The translations under genes were made by a program, and so were the position numbers. A model generated the notes under the pieces. That model had not been told where the DNA came from. It saw nothing but the letters and a program-made list of their open reading frames with translations, and searched no databases. From a virus: DNA of 55,428 nucleotides. This document shows positions 1 to 9,900 of the stretch, piece by piece. Positions within the stretch are counted from its first letter, which is position 1, and each line of letters starts with the position of its first letter. The stretch is from positions 1 through 55,428 of the IMG/VR virus record IMGVR_UViG_3300034102_000073; one strand, 5' to 3'.

Positions 1-90
1 TCCCTTGAACACGACAACTGGCCTATGAAACCGTCAGGGTTATGTCGCTTCTGTCCTGCTCGTCACGATTGTGTGAGTGCTAGGGTTTAA
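1..90 (+). CDS. 3' fragment of Cas4/RecB-like nuclease gene (duplicate of window end)
   Basis: These 29 codons plus TAA encode the same C-terminus as the gene at 54732-55391, including the Cys-rich stretch CRFCPARHDC. It is the same gene seen a second time because of the terminal overlap, not a separate pseudogene. On the circular molecule this gene runs directly into the VRR-NUC gene. Confidence 0.9.
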   Translation, partial: SLEHDNWPMKPSGLCRFCPARHDCVSARV

Positions 91-127
91 CCTGATAAAA
101 AATACTTGACAGGAGCGTAAAGTGTCT
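1..127. repeat. Left copy of 127-bp terminal direct repeat
   Basis: The first 127 bases are identical to bases 55302-55428. The repeat covers the last 30 codons of the Cas4/RecB-like nuclease gene, the short spacer, and the first six bases of the VRR-NUC gene. A repeat of exactly 127 bp that ignores gene boundaries is what an assembler using k=127 leaves on a circular contig, so I infer an overlap artefact rather than a biological terminal repeat. A real short terminal repeat of this size cannot be excluded. Confidence 0.95.
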
Positions 128-424
128 TACAATACACCGGAAGGTAAAGTTAAAAGGAAGGTTGTTGAGTTACTGAAGGCAAAGAAGATTTGGTACTTCT
201 TCCCTGCCAACAATGGGATGGGTAAGGCAGGTATCCCCGACATCATTGCCATAGTGGGTGGGATTTTTGTAGGGGTAGAAGTGAAGGCTGACCGTACGAA
301 GAAGCCGACAGAGTTGCAGGTACGGTGCGGTGCTGAGATTAGAGGCGCAGGTGGTGAATGGTTCTTGGTGTGCGATGAAGCCAGTCTGCGTCAGGTAGAA
401 CTATACATAGAAAAGAACGGGTGA
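122..424 (+). CDS. VRR-NUC domain nuclease
   Basis: A 100-aa protein that consists of a single VRR-NUC nuclease domain of the PD-(D/E)XK superfamily. Visible core: GIPD at residues 37-40, then EVK at 53-55 and a conserved Gln at 66 (segment VEVKADRTKKPTELQ). Family members are often stand-alone phage proteins that act on branched or structured DNA as a metal-dependent endonuclease. Translation starts at GTG, preceded by AGGAG at good spacing. It lies between the Cas4/RecB-like nuclease and an SNF2-type helicase, and a VRR-NUC plus helicase pair is common in phage replication modules. The role in replication or recombination intermediate processing is inferred from context. Confidence 0.88.
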   Translation: MSYNTPEGKVKRKVVELLKAKKIWYFFPANNGMGKAGIPDIIAIVGGIFVGVEVKADRTKKPTELQVRCGAEIRGAGGEWFLVCDEASLRQVELYIEKNG

Positions 425-428
425 AGAT

Positions 429-1982
429 ATGCTAGTGGTTGAAGAAGCCAAAGCACTGGCTCTCAAATTAAACAATCCTGATCGGGTGCTTGAGTGCATC
501 CCGACTGCCAAGCCATTCGAGTACCAAGGCACACCCCTTGTCGTTACTCCGCATAGGCTTGATGAAGTGCGCGTGTTGCGCAACCTCGGTATACAAGCCC
601 CATCACCCATCCTGTATTACTACGACTGGCCCGGCCAGTTCACGCCGTATGACCACCAAAAACAAACTGCTGCGTTCTTGACGCTCCAGCAGCGCGGGCT
701 GGTGCTGAATGAAATTGGTACGGGCAAGACCCAATCATCCCTGTGGGCTGCGGACTACCTTATCAAGACCAAGCAGGTTAAGAAGGTTCTTATTCTTTCG
801 CCGTTGTCCACCCTTGAACGTGTGTGGGCTGACGGTATCTTCATGGGGTTCCCTCACCGCAAGTTCTTGGTGCTACACGGCACAGCGAAGAAGCGTTTGG
901 AAATGTTAAAGCGTGAGGCTGACTTCTACATTATCAATCATGACGGGTTCCCAATCATCAGTGAACATACTCATGGAATGTTTGATCTCATCATCGTTGA
1001 CGAGGCGGCAGTACTACGCAATCCCTCGACACAGCGGTTCAAGATTTTTCGTAAGTGGATGGAGACAAATCATTCTGCGCGTCTGTGGTTGATGACGGGT
1101 ACACCAACTCCCAACGACCCCACCGATGCGTGGGCGTTGGCGAAGTTGGTCAACAGTCCATACTGCACAAAGACTTTCACATCGTTCCGTGAACAGGTGA
1201 TGATGAAGATTGGTCAGTGGAAATTCATACCACGACCTGAGTCTGTAGAGATTGTGAAGAACATCCTACAACCTGCTGTCAGATATACCCGCGATGAGTG
1301 TTTCGATTTGCCGGATACCATTGTGCAGACTCGCTCAGTTGAACTTACTGCCGAACAGAAGAAGCATTACACACAGATGCTCCGCCATTTCGTAACGGAG
1401 ATGTCTGCGGAGGGGACGATTACCGCAGTGAACGAAGCGGTCAAGATTCAGAAACTTGTACAGATTTGTTGCGGCGTTGCTTACGGTGACGACGGGCAGA
1501 ACATTGAGATTGATGCGACCCCTCGCGTCAACTTGGTGAAGGAGGTAATAGAAGAAGCAGGGGAAAAAGTAATTGTGTTTGTACCGCTGACGGGTACTCT
1601 GCATATGTTGGAGAAAGAGTTGAGCAAGCATTGGTCGGTTGGTGTTGTGAATGGCGAGGTGTCCTCGAACAAACGCAATGACATCTTCCATAACTTTCAG
1701 AACAACAAACATCCACATGTGTTGATTGCCCACCCCGGCACGATGGCGCACGGACTTACGCTCACCACGGCATCCACAATTATTTGGTACGGCCCGATCA
1801 ATAGCAATGAAACATATACACAAGCAAATGGTCGGATAGAGCGCATCGGCAAGAAGCATGTATCCAATGTCATACACATTGAAGCAACAGACCTTGAGCA
1901 TAGGATGTATGAGCGGCTCAAGAACAAACAAAAGTTGCAGGGTCTACTTCTTGATTTGATACAACAAGAAACTGAAAGGTGA
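429..1982 (+). CDS. SNF2/DEAD-like superfamily 2 helicase
   Basis: A 517-aa superfamily 2 ATPase of the SNF2-like phage group. Motif I (Walker A) is NEIGTGKT at 94-101, motif II is DEAA at 191-194, motif III is TGTP at 223-226, and the C-terminal RecA-like lobe carries motif VI QANGRIERIG at about 465-474. Both lobes are intact, so an active DNA-dependent ATPase or translocase is expected. The ATG is 4 nt after the VRR-NUC stop, in the context GGTGAAGATATG that recurs before the next gene, showing translational coupling. It probably works with the nuclease on replication or recombination intermediates; this partnership is inferred from adjacency. Confidence 0.9.
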   Translation: MLVVEEAKALALKLNNPDRVLECIPTAKPFEYQGTPLVVTPHRLDEVRVLRNLGIQAPSPILYYYDWPGQFTPYDHQKQTAAFLTLQQRGLVLNEIGTGKTQSSLWAADYLIKTKQVKKVLILSPLSTLERVWADGIFMGFPHRKFLVLHGTAKKRLEMLKREADFYIINHDGFPIISEHTHGMFDLIIVDEAAVLRNPSTQRFKIFRKWMETNHSARLWLMTGTPTPNDPTDAWALAKLVNSPYCTKTFTSFREQVMMKIGQWKFIPRPESVEIVKNILQPAVRYTRDECFDLPDTIVQTRSVELTAEQKKHYTQMLRHFVTEMSAEGTITAVNEAVKIQKLVQICCGVAYGDDGQNIEIDATPRVNLVKEVIEEAGEKVIVFVPLTGTLHMLEKELSKHWSVGVVNGEVSSNKRNDIFHNFQNNKHPHVLIAHPGTMAHGLTLTTASTIIWYGPINSNETYTQANGRIERIGKKHVSNVIHIEATDLEHRMYERLKNKQKLQGLLLDLIQQETER

Positions 1983-1986
1983 AGAT

Positions 1987-2391
1987 ATGTCTGTAACAGT
2001 AGACGAAGTAGTCTCAGCCTATATCAAACTCCGTGCGAAGAAGGACGCAATGGAAGCCAATACTAAGGCTGAGGTAAAGAAGATTGTCGAGAAGATGGAC
2101 AAGTTCGAGGGTTGGCTGAAACAACAAGCCGATGCTCAGGGTGTTACATCATTCAAGACAAAGCACGGTACGGCGTTCCTCAAGACCACTGACTATGCCA
2201 ACGTCGAGAATTGGGATGCTGCGTTCAAGTTTATCCTCGACAACCAAGCATACGACCTGCTAAACAAAGCAGTCAGCAAGGTTGCCGTACGTGGATATAT
2301 TGAGACGAATAAAGCAGTACCGCCCGGTGTCAACTATGGCACAAAGATAGAGGTAGAAGTTCGTAAACCAACAACCCGCGTGGAGGATTGA
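1987..2391 (+). CDS. Conserved phage protein, Gp157-like layout
   Basis: A 134-aa protein with a charged helical N-terminus (about residues 10-50, probable coiled coil), then a segment around GVTSFKTKHGTAFLKTT and a C-terminal half with short beta-prone stretches. This layout, long helix followed by an xxSFKTxxGTxxxxK segment, resembles the Gp157-type phage proteins, but the match is by eye and weak. It starts 4 nt after the helicase stop with the same GGTGAAGATATG context, so it is translationally coupled to the helicase. No catalytic motif is visible. A role in the replication module is inferred only from position. Confidence 0.75.
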   Translation: MSVTVDEVVSAYIKLRAKKDAMEANTKAEVKKIVEKMDKFEGWLKQQADAQGVTSFKTKHGTAFLKTTDYANVENWDAAFKFILDNQAYDLLNKAVSKVAVRGYIETNKAVPPGVNYGTKIEVEVRKPTTRVED

Positions 2392-2392
2392 T

Positions 2393-2761
2393 ATGTTAGG
2401 AGGATGGTTCAAAAAGAAATTACAGGCTGCGTTGCGTGAAATGCACGATCAATCGCCTGAGGTGCGTCGCACAACAGCGATGGAGGAAATGTTTGGACGT
2501 ACTCTACCCACTATAGTTGCGTTCAAAATCAACAATGGTTTTGTAGTGCAAGCACAAGACACGCCTACTATTGCGCAGTATGGAGAACTCCGACAGTCAG
2601 GGTTCACCTACTGCAAAGATGCTGAGGCAATCGCGGAACATATCGTATCTTCCGCAGTAAGAGAGAAGATCGGAATACAGCAAGAGATGTTTGGTCAGAG
2701 CGTCCCTTCCATGCTTAAACAATCTGTCATATCCGGCGCACAAACTCGCCGTCAACCGTAA
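2393..2761 (+). CDS. Hypothetical protein
   Basis: A 122-aa soluble protein that I do not recognise. The N-terminus is basic and amphipathic (WFKKKLQAALREM), the middle contains a small alpha/beta-like segment, and the C-terminus is Ser/Gln/Arg-rich. There is no signal peptide, membrane segment or metal-binding motif. It begins 1 nt after the stop of the preceding gene and is followed after 22 nt by the candidate ssDNA-binding protein, so it sits within the replication operon. Confidence 0.7.
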   Translation: MLGGWFKKKLQAALREMHDQSPEVRRTTAMEEMFGRTLPTIVAFKINNGFVVQAQDTPTIAQYGELRQSGFTYCKDAEAIAEHIVSSAVREKIGIQQEMFGQSVPSMLKQSVISGAQTRRQP

Positions 2762-2783
2762 CGCTCAACTAAAGGAGAAATCT

Positions 2784-3755
2784 ATGAGCAATCTCGTTCC
2801 AGTAAATGTGCAAGTTCCCGCCCACCTTGCAGCCCGTATCGGGCAACCATCGGCACTCGCTACATCTATGGCAGGTGGACTCGCCACTGGTGAAGCGTTT
2901 CCACGAATCAGCATTAAGGGTTCACGGTTCCGTATTGTCGAAGGTGATGCCGAGACTGTGTTGGACTCGACTACCATTGATGTAGTTGTTGTTGGTGCTA
3001 ACCCTCGCCTGAGTAAGACTTGGTATGCGAAGGCATGGACACCTGATAGCGAACCTGCTGCACCTGAATGTTTCTCGTTGGATGGTGTGTCACCTGACCC
3101 GCAGTCCACTCAACCACAGAATGATCTGTGTGCATCGTGTCCGCAAAATGCTTGGGGTTCGAAAGTCACGCAGCAAGGTCAGCAGATTAAAGCATGTTCT
3201 GACAAGAAGCGACTTGCTGTGGTGAGTGCGGATGACCCGACCGGCCCTGTGTACCTGCTTGAGGTAACTCCTGCGGCACTGAAAGGTTTGAACCAGTACC
3301 AAAAAGAACTGGCTCATCGCGGCATCGCCCCCGAAATTGTGCGTACCCGTGTATCATTCGATACCGATGCGTCGTTCCCGAAACTCAAGTTCGGTTTCGG
3401 TGGCTTTAATGAAGCCGATGCTCAGGAAGCTGTTGACCCGCTATTTGGTTCAGCGCAAGTCAAAGAGATCACTGGCGAAACTACTCGCCAACCTGTAGCA
3501 GTACCGCAACTTGCGGCTGCTCCTGCGCCAGTTGCACCGAAACCTGCCGTGAAAGTGGCAGAACCCCAACCCGCTCCTACCCCTGCGGAACCACCCGCTG
3601 CTCCCAAGCGCGGTTTCGGTGCAACCAAACAAGCGGCTCCTAAGGCTGCGGCTCCTGCTGCACCTGCTGCGGCTCCTGCTGCTCCTATGGCTGCGGCGGC
3701 GTTGGCTGATAGTATTGCCGCCCTTGTCGGGGAGGTAAACTCTGATGACGCCTAA
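2784..3755 (+). CDS. Zinc-binding protein, candidate ssDNA-binding protein
   Basis: A 323-aa protein. The ATG at 2784 is chosen because it follows a strong AAAGGAGAAA site; an in-frame start 93 nt upstream lacks one. Residues 40-230 form a folded domain with four cysteines at 96, 116, 119 and 138 (CASCPQNAWGS then ACSDKKRL) that look like a zinc site. The C-terminal third is an Ala/Pro-rich linker ending in an acidic tail (SDDA). Core plus flexible linker plus acidic tip is the architecture of many ssDNA-binding proteins, and it sits between helicase and primase genes. The ssDNA-binding role is inferred; similar Cys-containing proteins occur in many phage replication modules. It overlaps the next gene by 11 nt. 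Confidence 0.8.
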   Translation: MSNLVPVNVQVPAHLAARIGQPSALATSMAGGLATGEAFPRISIKGSRFRIVEGDAETVLDSTTIDVVVVGANPRLSKTWYAKAWTPDSEPAAPECFSLDGVSPDPQSTQPQNDLCASCPQNAWGSKVTQQGQQIKACSDKKRLAVVSADDPTGPVYLLEVTPAALKGLNQYQKELAHRGIAPEIVRTRVSFDTDASFPKLKFGFGGFNEADAQEAVDPLFGSAQVKEITGETTRQPVAVPQLAAAPAPVAPKPAVKVAEPQPAPTPAEPPAAPKRGFGATKQAAPKAAAPAAPAAAPAAPMAAAALADSIAALVGEVNSDDA

Positions 3756-4032
3756 GCAACCACTTGACTTTTCCAAGGTCGAGGCGTTGCGCAAGCATAT
3801 GCTCCTAACAACAGTTGACATGGCTGCTCTGTTAGGAGTGTCACGGATGACGTACTACGGATGGGTAAGGGGGAAACCCCTGCGCAAATCCAGTGACCAA
3901 AAGGTGCGTCAGATGTTAAAGTCACTGCTTGCGATTATGACCGACCATGGCTGGCCTTCTCCTGAAGTTATTGCCATGGAGCAACCGCAACGCAAACAAC
4001 GCCTTGATGAGATTCTAGAGTCGTACGTATAA
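3745..4032 (+). CDS. Small helix-turn-helix protein (putative transcriptional regulator)
   Basis: A 95-aa protein with an Xre/Cro-type helix-turn-helix: residues around VDMAALLGVSRMTYYGWVRG show the AAxLGVSxxTxxxW pattern. The start is supported by GGGGAGG 8 nt upstream, and the gene overlaps the end of the preceding gene by 11 nt. No effector or oligomerisation domain is visible beyond a basic helical C-terminus. It could be a repressor acting on the phage's own operators, possibly the 9-mer repeats at 43990-44333, but that link is speculation. Confidence 0.8.
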   Translation: MTPKQPLDFSKVEALRKHMLLTTVDMAALLGVSRMTYYGWVRGKPLRKSSDQKVRQMLKSLLAIMTDHGWPSPEVIAMEQPQRKQRLDEILESYV

Positions 4033-4038
4033 GGGTGC

Positions 4039-4060
4039 GGCGGGGGAGCAATCCCCCGCC
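4039..4060 (+). other. GC-rich hairpin between HTH and primase genes
   Basis: A perfect 9-bp inverted repeat GGCGGGGGA / TCCCCCGCC with loop GCAA sits in the 45-nt gap. No T run follows (AATAGATAGG), so it is not a canonical terminator. It lies just upstream of the AGGGG ribosome binding site of the primase-helicase gene and may act as an mRNA stability element or a weak attenuator. Confidence 0.6.
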
Positions 4061-4077
4061 AATAGATAGGGGTATCA

Positions 4078-6981
4078 ATGAACACGCTTGATTTTTTGAA
4101 GCGGGTTCTTCCGTCAGAGGGGTTATATTGTTCATTCACTGTAGTGGGCAAGTACCCAAAACAGGTTCACCACCAGACGATAGAAGAACTTGCTGCTGAA
4201 GTACTGACAGATAGTCAGAAGGGGCACAACACATACTTTGCGATCTCCGCTTTCAATAGCGACGAGAGCAGGGAACAAGCAAACGTCAGAGTCATAAAGA
4301 CATTTGCGCTCGACATCGACTGCGGTGAGGGTAAACCCTACCCATCGTGGAAAGAAGGGCTGCTTGTTTTATCCGACTACATCCGTGAACTGAATCTCCC
4401 CGGCCCGATGATTGTTCGATCAGGCAACGGGCTACATGTTTACTGGACTTTGACTACTGAGATGACGCCACAGGAATGGCGTCCGATTGCTACGGCGTTC
4501 AAGGCTTCTGCTGTTGCCAAGTTCAAAGAACTTGCAGAGAAGCGCGGCATCATATCGCCCACACCGAGTAAACCCTATATCGACCCTGCTGTACCTGCTG
4601 ACCATGCGCGGGTGCTACGTCCTGTTGGAACCGTTAATACCAAAGGTGGCAATACAGTCGCCCTGATTTTCGACGCGCCACCTGTTGACCCACAACACTT
4701 TGCGTCGTTCTTCCCTGTTACCTATGGCTCACCCAGTGAGCCACCACCACGACACGCATCTGGCAGCACATTGCTAGATAACCTAGCAGTCAAACAAGAT
4801 TACCCGCCATCCAATGCTGATGCTGTTCTGAGCAAATGCCAACAGATTAAATGGATGTACGAGAACCGTCACGACAAGACCAAGATAGATGAACCGATAT
4901 GGTATCGGATGTTAGGTGTTGCAGCGTTCTGCCACGACTCCCATGCAGTTGCTATTAAATGGAGCGAAGGTCATCCTGAGTTCGACCCACAAGCAACCAT
5001 AGATAAGATGGAGCAGTGGAAGCAGAAATGTACTGGCCCAACATCATGCGAGAAGATTGAAGAAGTACGCCCCGATGGGTGTAAGGGATGTAAGTTCAAA
5101 GGAAAAGTTTCCTACCCCACACAACTTGGTATTCAGTATCAGGAAGTGCAGATAGCCCCCGACGCGCTAGACACTGCTGCTTACGAAGTGGAGTTGCCCA
5201 AACCATTTAAGAGAACCAACAAAGGCATTAAGGTCAGTATTGATGACGCAGATATTGATGTATGCCCGTTTGATATTTACCCTGTTGGGTACGGCAGAGA
5301 TGAATCACTTGGCTATGAGGTCGTCCGGTATCACTGGAACCGACAACATATTGGCTGGCAACCGCTGAACCTACGCCAAGCATTTCTCACCGACGGTAGC
5401 CGTGAGTTTGCAGGAGCCATTGCAGATCAAGGCATCGTTCTTTTCAACAAGAAACAAACGGAGTACTTCCAATATATGCTGCGCACCTACATGGACAAAC
5501 TGCGGCAGCAGAGAGCCATGACGAACCTCTATTCCACAATGGGATGGAAGCATGACTACACAGAGTTCGTCATGGGTGACACCATTCTGCGCTGCAATAA
5601 AGATGGAACTATCACAGAGGAACAAGTTCTCTTATCCTCTACATCCCAACGCCTAGGGCATGACCTCTACGGTACAAGCGGAAGCCTTGCCGAGTGGCGA
5701 GAGTTCACTCGTATCATGCCGAAGGTCAACTTGTTGGGGCAGATGTTTGCGATAGGCGTCAGCCTATCGTCGCCGTTGTATGCCTTCACAGGACTTAAAT
5801 CCACAACCGTGTCGCTCTACGGGCCGACAGGCTGCGGCAAAACCCTTGCTCAGTTGTGGGGTCAGTCTGTGTGGGGCGTACCTGAGAAGCTGCATTTCGC
5901 TGCCAAGTACACACAGAACGCTGTGTTCGCACGGTTTGGTCTGTACTGCAATATGCCGCTGACCATCGACGAAACCACGATGATGGATGTCAAAGATGTT
6001 GGTGACTTCCTGTACTGGATTTCCCAAGGTCGAGACAAAGCACGACTGAACCGCAATGCGGAGGAACGTGAGTCTAAAGAGTGGCAAGCCCCTGCCATAC
6101 TATCCAACAATACATCTATGGGTTCTAAACTTGTGGCATCCGGGATGGAAACCACAGCGCAGATGGTTCGACTGTTGGAAGTTTCGTTACAAGTCCACCC
6201 GATATTTAAGTCAGGTAGCACCGCAGGTCGAGACATCTATAACTTCATCTCATCTAACTACGGTCATGCAGGTCGAGAGTTCGTGAAGTATCTGTTGCAG
6301 CTTGGGCCTGAAGGTATGAAGGCCATCGTTGATGATGCGTTCAAGACTTTCCCTAAACGCTATCACCACCACTTCACAGGTGAAGAACGCTTTTGGGAAC
6401 AAGCCATTGTACTGGCTGACCTTGCTGTTCGGCTTGCTTACGAGAACAACATCGTGGCGTTTCCACCTGAGGTCATGACGAATTGGATTCTGAATCAGAT
6501 AGGTGCGCTGCGTAAGACAGTCATTGACTATCAGAACGATGGGTTCGATATGTTGACTGAATACCTAAACGAACACGCAAACATGGCGCTGACGGTATGG
6601 CACACAGGTGACACTAAACCTGCTGTTGATATGCAGCGGTTACCCCGTGGTGAAGTACGTGCAAGGTTCGACTGCCACCGTAAAGACCACTCCTCACAGT
6701 TTGACCACGGTACAGTGATGGTTGACCGTACGCACTTCCGTAAATGGCTTGCCATGAAAGGCGTGGACTACCGTGGATTTATACGAGAGATGACTTCTGC
6801 TCAGATTGTCGTAACGCCCAAGTCTAACAAAGCCAGTCTCGGTAAGGACAGCCCAATCAAACTGCCTCAGTCCTACGTGATTGCGCTGAACCTAAGCCAC
6901 CCCCGCCTCAAGGGAATCCTAGAGGACGAGGATATGGCTATCGACAACACATTGCTAGGTCAACTCAAAGTCGTTCAATAA
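4078..6981 (+). CDS. Primase-helicase (AEP-like primase domain plus DUF927-type helicase)
   Basis: A 967-aa two-part replication enzyme. The N-terminal 250 residues look like an archaeo-eukaryotic primase domain: ALDID with D79 and D81, then SGNGLHVYW at 115-123. A Cys cluster (C318, C324, C335, C338) may bind zinc. The C-terminal half is a DUF927-like P-loop helicase: Walker A GPTGCGKT at 582-589, Walker B LTIDET near 628-633, and an Asn-containing ILSNNTS segment as sensor I. It would synthesise primers and unwind DNA at the fork with the family A polymerase encoded at 52799-54676. Its 3' end overlaps the convergent giant virion gene by 7 nt. Confidence 0.88.
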   Translation: MNTLDFLKRVLPSEGLYCSFTVVGKYPKQVHHQTIEELAAEVLTDSQKGHNTYFAISAFNSDESREQANVRVIKTFALDIDCGEGKPYPSWKEGLLVLSDYIRELNLPGPMIVRSGNGLHVYWTLTTEMTPQEWRPIATAFKASAVAKFKELAEKRGIISPTPSKPYIDPAVPADHARVLRPVGTVNTKGGNTVALIFDAPPVDPQHFASFFPVTYGSPSEPPPRHASGSTLLDNLAVKQDYPPSNADAVLSKCQQIKWMYENRHDKTKIDEPIWYRMLGVAAFCHDSHAVAIKWSEGHPEFDPQATIDKMEQWKQKCTGPTSCEKIEEVRPDGCKGCKFKGKVSYPTQLGIQYQEVQIAPDALDTAAYEVELPKPFKRTNKGIKVSIDDADIDVCPFDIYPVGYGRDESLGYEVVRYHWNRQHIGWQPLNLRQAFLTDGSREFAGAIADQGIVLFNKKQTEYFQYMLRTYMDKLRQQRAMTNLYSTMGWKHDYTEFVMGDTILRCNKDGTITEEQVLLSSTSQRLGHDLYGTSGSLAEWREFTRIMPKVNLLGQMFAIGVSLSSPLYAFTGLKSTTVSLYGPTGCGKTLAQLWGQSVWGVPEKLHFAAKYTQNAVFARFGLYCNMPLTIDETTMMDVKDVGDFLYWISQGRDKARLNRNAEERESKEWQAPAILSNNTSMGSKLVASGMETTAQMVRLLEVSLQVHPIFKSGSTAGRDIYNFISSNYGHAGREFVKYLLQLGPEGMKAIVDDAFKTFPKRYHHHFTGEERFWEQAIVLADLAVRLAYENNIVAFPPEVMTNWILNQIGALRKTVIDYQNDGFDMLTEYLNEHANMALTVWHTGDTKPAVDMQRLPRGEVRARFDCHRKDHSSQFDHGTVMVDRTHFRKWLAMKGVDYRGFIREMTSAQIVVTPKSNKASLGKDSPIKLPQSYVIALNLSHPRLKGILEDEDMAIDNTLLGQLKVVQ

Positions 6982-9900
6982 GAAAGAATCTCAGCCGCAG
7001 ACCTAAGGTCGGTACGTGATGCCTTAGGCGCGGTACGGAGATACCGCTGTGTTGCAGGACGGATGGCCTCGGCGTATGCCTTGGCAGCGTTCTCTTGGAA
7101 GTTGGCAATGTAGAGCGGTGTGCCATACGCTGCTCTATTCCAATCTGCTACTGCTGCGTTGATGTCTCTGACTTGATCTGAGTCGCCGGACATACGAGCC
7201 TTAATCCACGCCTGTTGATACCCCGCAGAAATCTCACGCTGGTAGTCTGTCATTCTCCGCGCTGTGCGGATGAACTCGTACTGCTGCGCCGCAGCTACAG
7301 GATAGAAGCCTAAAGCACGGGTTAGATAAGTTCCTGCGGTAAGGTCTTTGGACACCACGTAACCACGGCGATCAATGATCGCACCCGCGCTGTCGTACGC
7401 CAACATGTCGCCAAGTGCGCGACCCATGGTGATTGGGTTTTCCCGCAGTACATCAACCATTGAAATCTTCTCAGAGAACGGTGCTCTAATCGCGTTGGGG
7501 ATGGTAGATGCTACTCCCCACAACATTGACAGCGATGGGCCACCTATCTCCTCAAGCTCTTTGGCTGCATTGGAACCTGCAAGAAGTAGTCCTGTGCCGG
7601 GAACGAAGTTACCGACGGATACCCGTGACGCAATGTCAGCAGGGATGAAGGAGTTCAACACGCCGCGCATGACGTATGGAGAAATCCCCGGTGCGATCTG
7701 GTCGAGGTATTTAGCAACCTCATACCGGACGCTACCTGTGATACCTAGTTTCTGCGCGAGTGTGTCCAATAAGTCCTCGGCGTCCTCTGCAAATGGGAAA
7801 GCCAGCAGACCGCCGAACAGCCAGAGTGAAACAAGCATAGCTACTTTGCCGGGCCGGTCGAGGCGGTTCAACAACTGAATAGTTGTTGTTGGATACACCT
7901 TGTACATATACAAGAAAGACTGCAACCCTGTACGCCACGCAGATGGACGGTTCATCACCGAGTACTCACCAAGTGTGAACTTCAGAGTTTCAACAGCAAA
8001 GGCACGGGCGTCAGTAGTCGCTTCTGCTGGGCTTCTTCCTGCTGCAATAGCGCGGTCGTAAGCCAGACGATAAGCTGCAAGACCTAAGCCTCTGCGTACT
8101 GCTTGCTCTGTGGAGTTGAAAGTCCACATCATGCCATCAAGAAGTTTCTGTCCTGCACCGGAGGTTACTCGACCACGAGCAGTCGCCGTCAGTGCGTTGG
8201 ACTGCGCAGGAATCATCACACCTTCACGGATTTCATCTGCGATGAACTTAGCCTCATGCGATCTCAGACCATACTTAGCTTGCAGCTTAGGGTCTTTCGC
8301 AACAGCGTCATAGAACTCAGCCGTTTCAAATCCGGGGGTATCTTGCCCGATGTTACCAAGTGAAGTCATTGTTGACTTGCGTAGGCCAACTTGGTTTAGA
8401 GCAATACCAAACGCAGCCATAGACTTGGCGAATCCGAATCCGCCACCAAAGGCAGTCTTGGAGTTATAAGTTGCCAGATAAGGGATGCCGTTGGTTACAG
8501 CGCCCACATAGTTCAACGCACCCGTAGCTATAGATAAACCCAGTTGGAACACACTGGTATACGCACGGACAGAGGAAGCGACTTCACCGCTACCAAAGTC
8601 AGACTCGTCCACGTTGCGGTTATTGTTCAGGAAGGCAAGGAGTTGAGCAGCTTCGTTGTAGTACTGGTTAGCCTTCTCGTATGTACCGCCTTCATTGGTC
8701 TTGTTGTACATGAAGGCGTAGCGGTAGTAGTCAACTTTGGCGTAGTGCTTCTCCTCCCTAGTAGCAGTGGGGTTCTTCTCCATTGCTTCCCAGTGTCTAC
8801 GCTTTGTCTCAAGTACCGATTTGCTGCCATTCCATAGCTCGTTGGATGAGCGCAGGTTACGGTTCATGATCTCCGACAAGCGTGGACGGATGATGACCTT
8901 AGCGATTGTGGACGCACGCGCCTCGACATGTTGCATGATAGCTTGCACGCCATCACTGCTGGCCCCCGGTGTGAACTCACGCTTCAAGCGGTTACGCGCA
9001 CGAGCGTTCTGTTTGGTCAACGCAACCACTACGTTTTCCATCTTCACGGGGTTCAGGGTAATACCGAACTGCCGCAAGCCACGGACAAACTCGTTAAGGT
9101 TCAGTTCGAGTGGAGCAGCGATAGAGTTAAGCGCAGCCCCCGGCATTGCGGTAAGTTTAACTTCTTGGATTGTGTACCTGCCAGAAGCCTCATCATAGAC
9201 TTCTGCTTTGTAAGTACGATCCCCGAACAAGTCTTGGTTCAGAGTACGGGCGAACGCTACGGCCTCATCCTTACCCTCGAACTGAGAGTACACCAACATG
9301 TTCTTGTAGTCTTGCTTGAGGTTGACGACTCGTCCCGCTGCGTTAGTTACAACCACACGGACTTGATGATCGCCCTTACGGTTGATCGGGGTATAGCCTG
9401 TAGCCAGAGACTTTTTAGTGAACAGATCGGCGTCATCATTCGCCACTTCAAAGGTAATGATGTCTTTAAGGCGGTTCTGGATTGTGAACTTAGCCTGCTC
9501 ATCCCCTTCAGGGAAAACCAACCGCTGCTTAAAGTCTTTGGCAAAAGCGATAGCGTCATCGGCTACAGTCTTATCGTCAAAGAAACTTGCAAATCGGTCG
9601 TAGTCCATCTGTTCGCCAAGAATGATGGCTTTGTTTACTGCCACGATAAAGTCGTTGGCTTTCTCGATACTAGCCGAGTTCAGCATTGGGTCGCCGTTCT
9701 CGTCATAGGTTTTGTCGGCAGTGTAGAACTCTTTGTACCTACGGTAGATACGCTGGAAAGCCTGACGTTCTGCGGCAGTCAGAGCATACTTACCTTCTGC
9801 GTTTGGTTTAGTGATGTCAGCGATCTCACGGAAGGCCAAGTCTTGATCTTGTAGGAAGCTGCTGTATCTTGCCCACAAGAGTTTGACTTCAACTTCTTTA

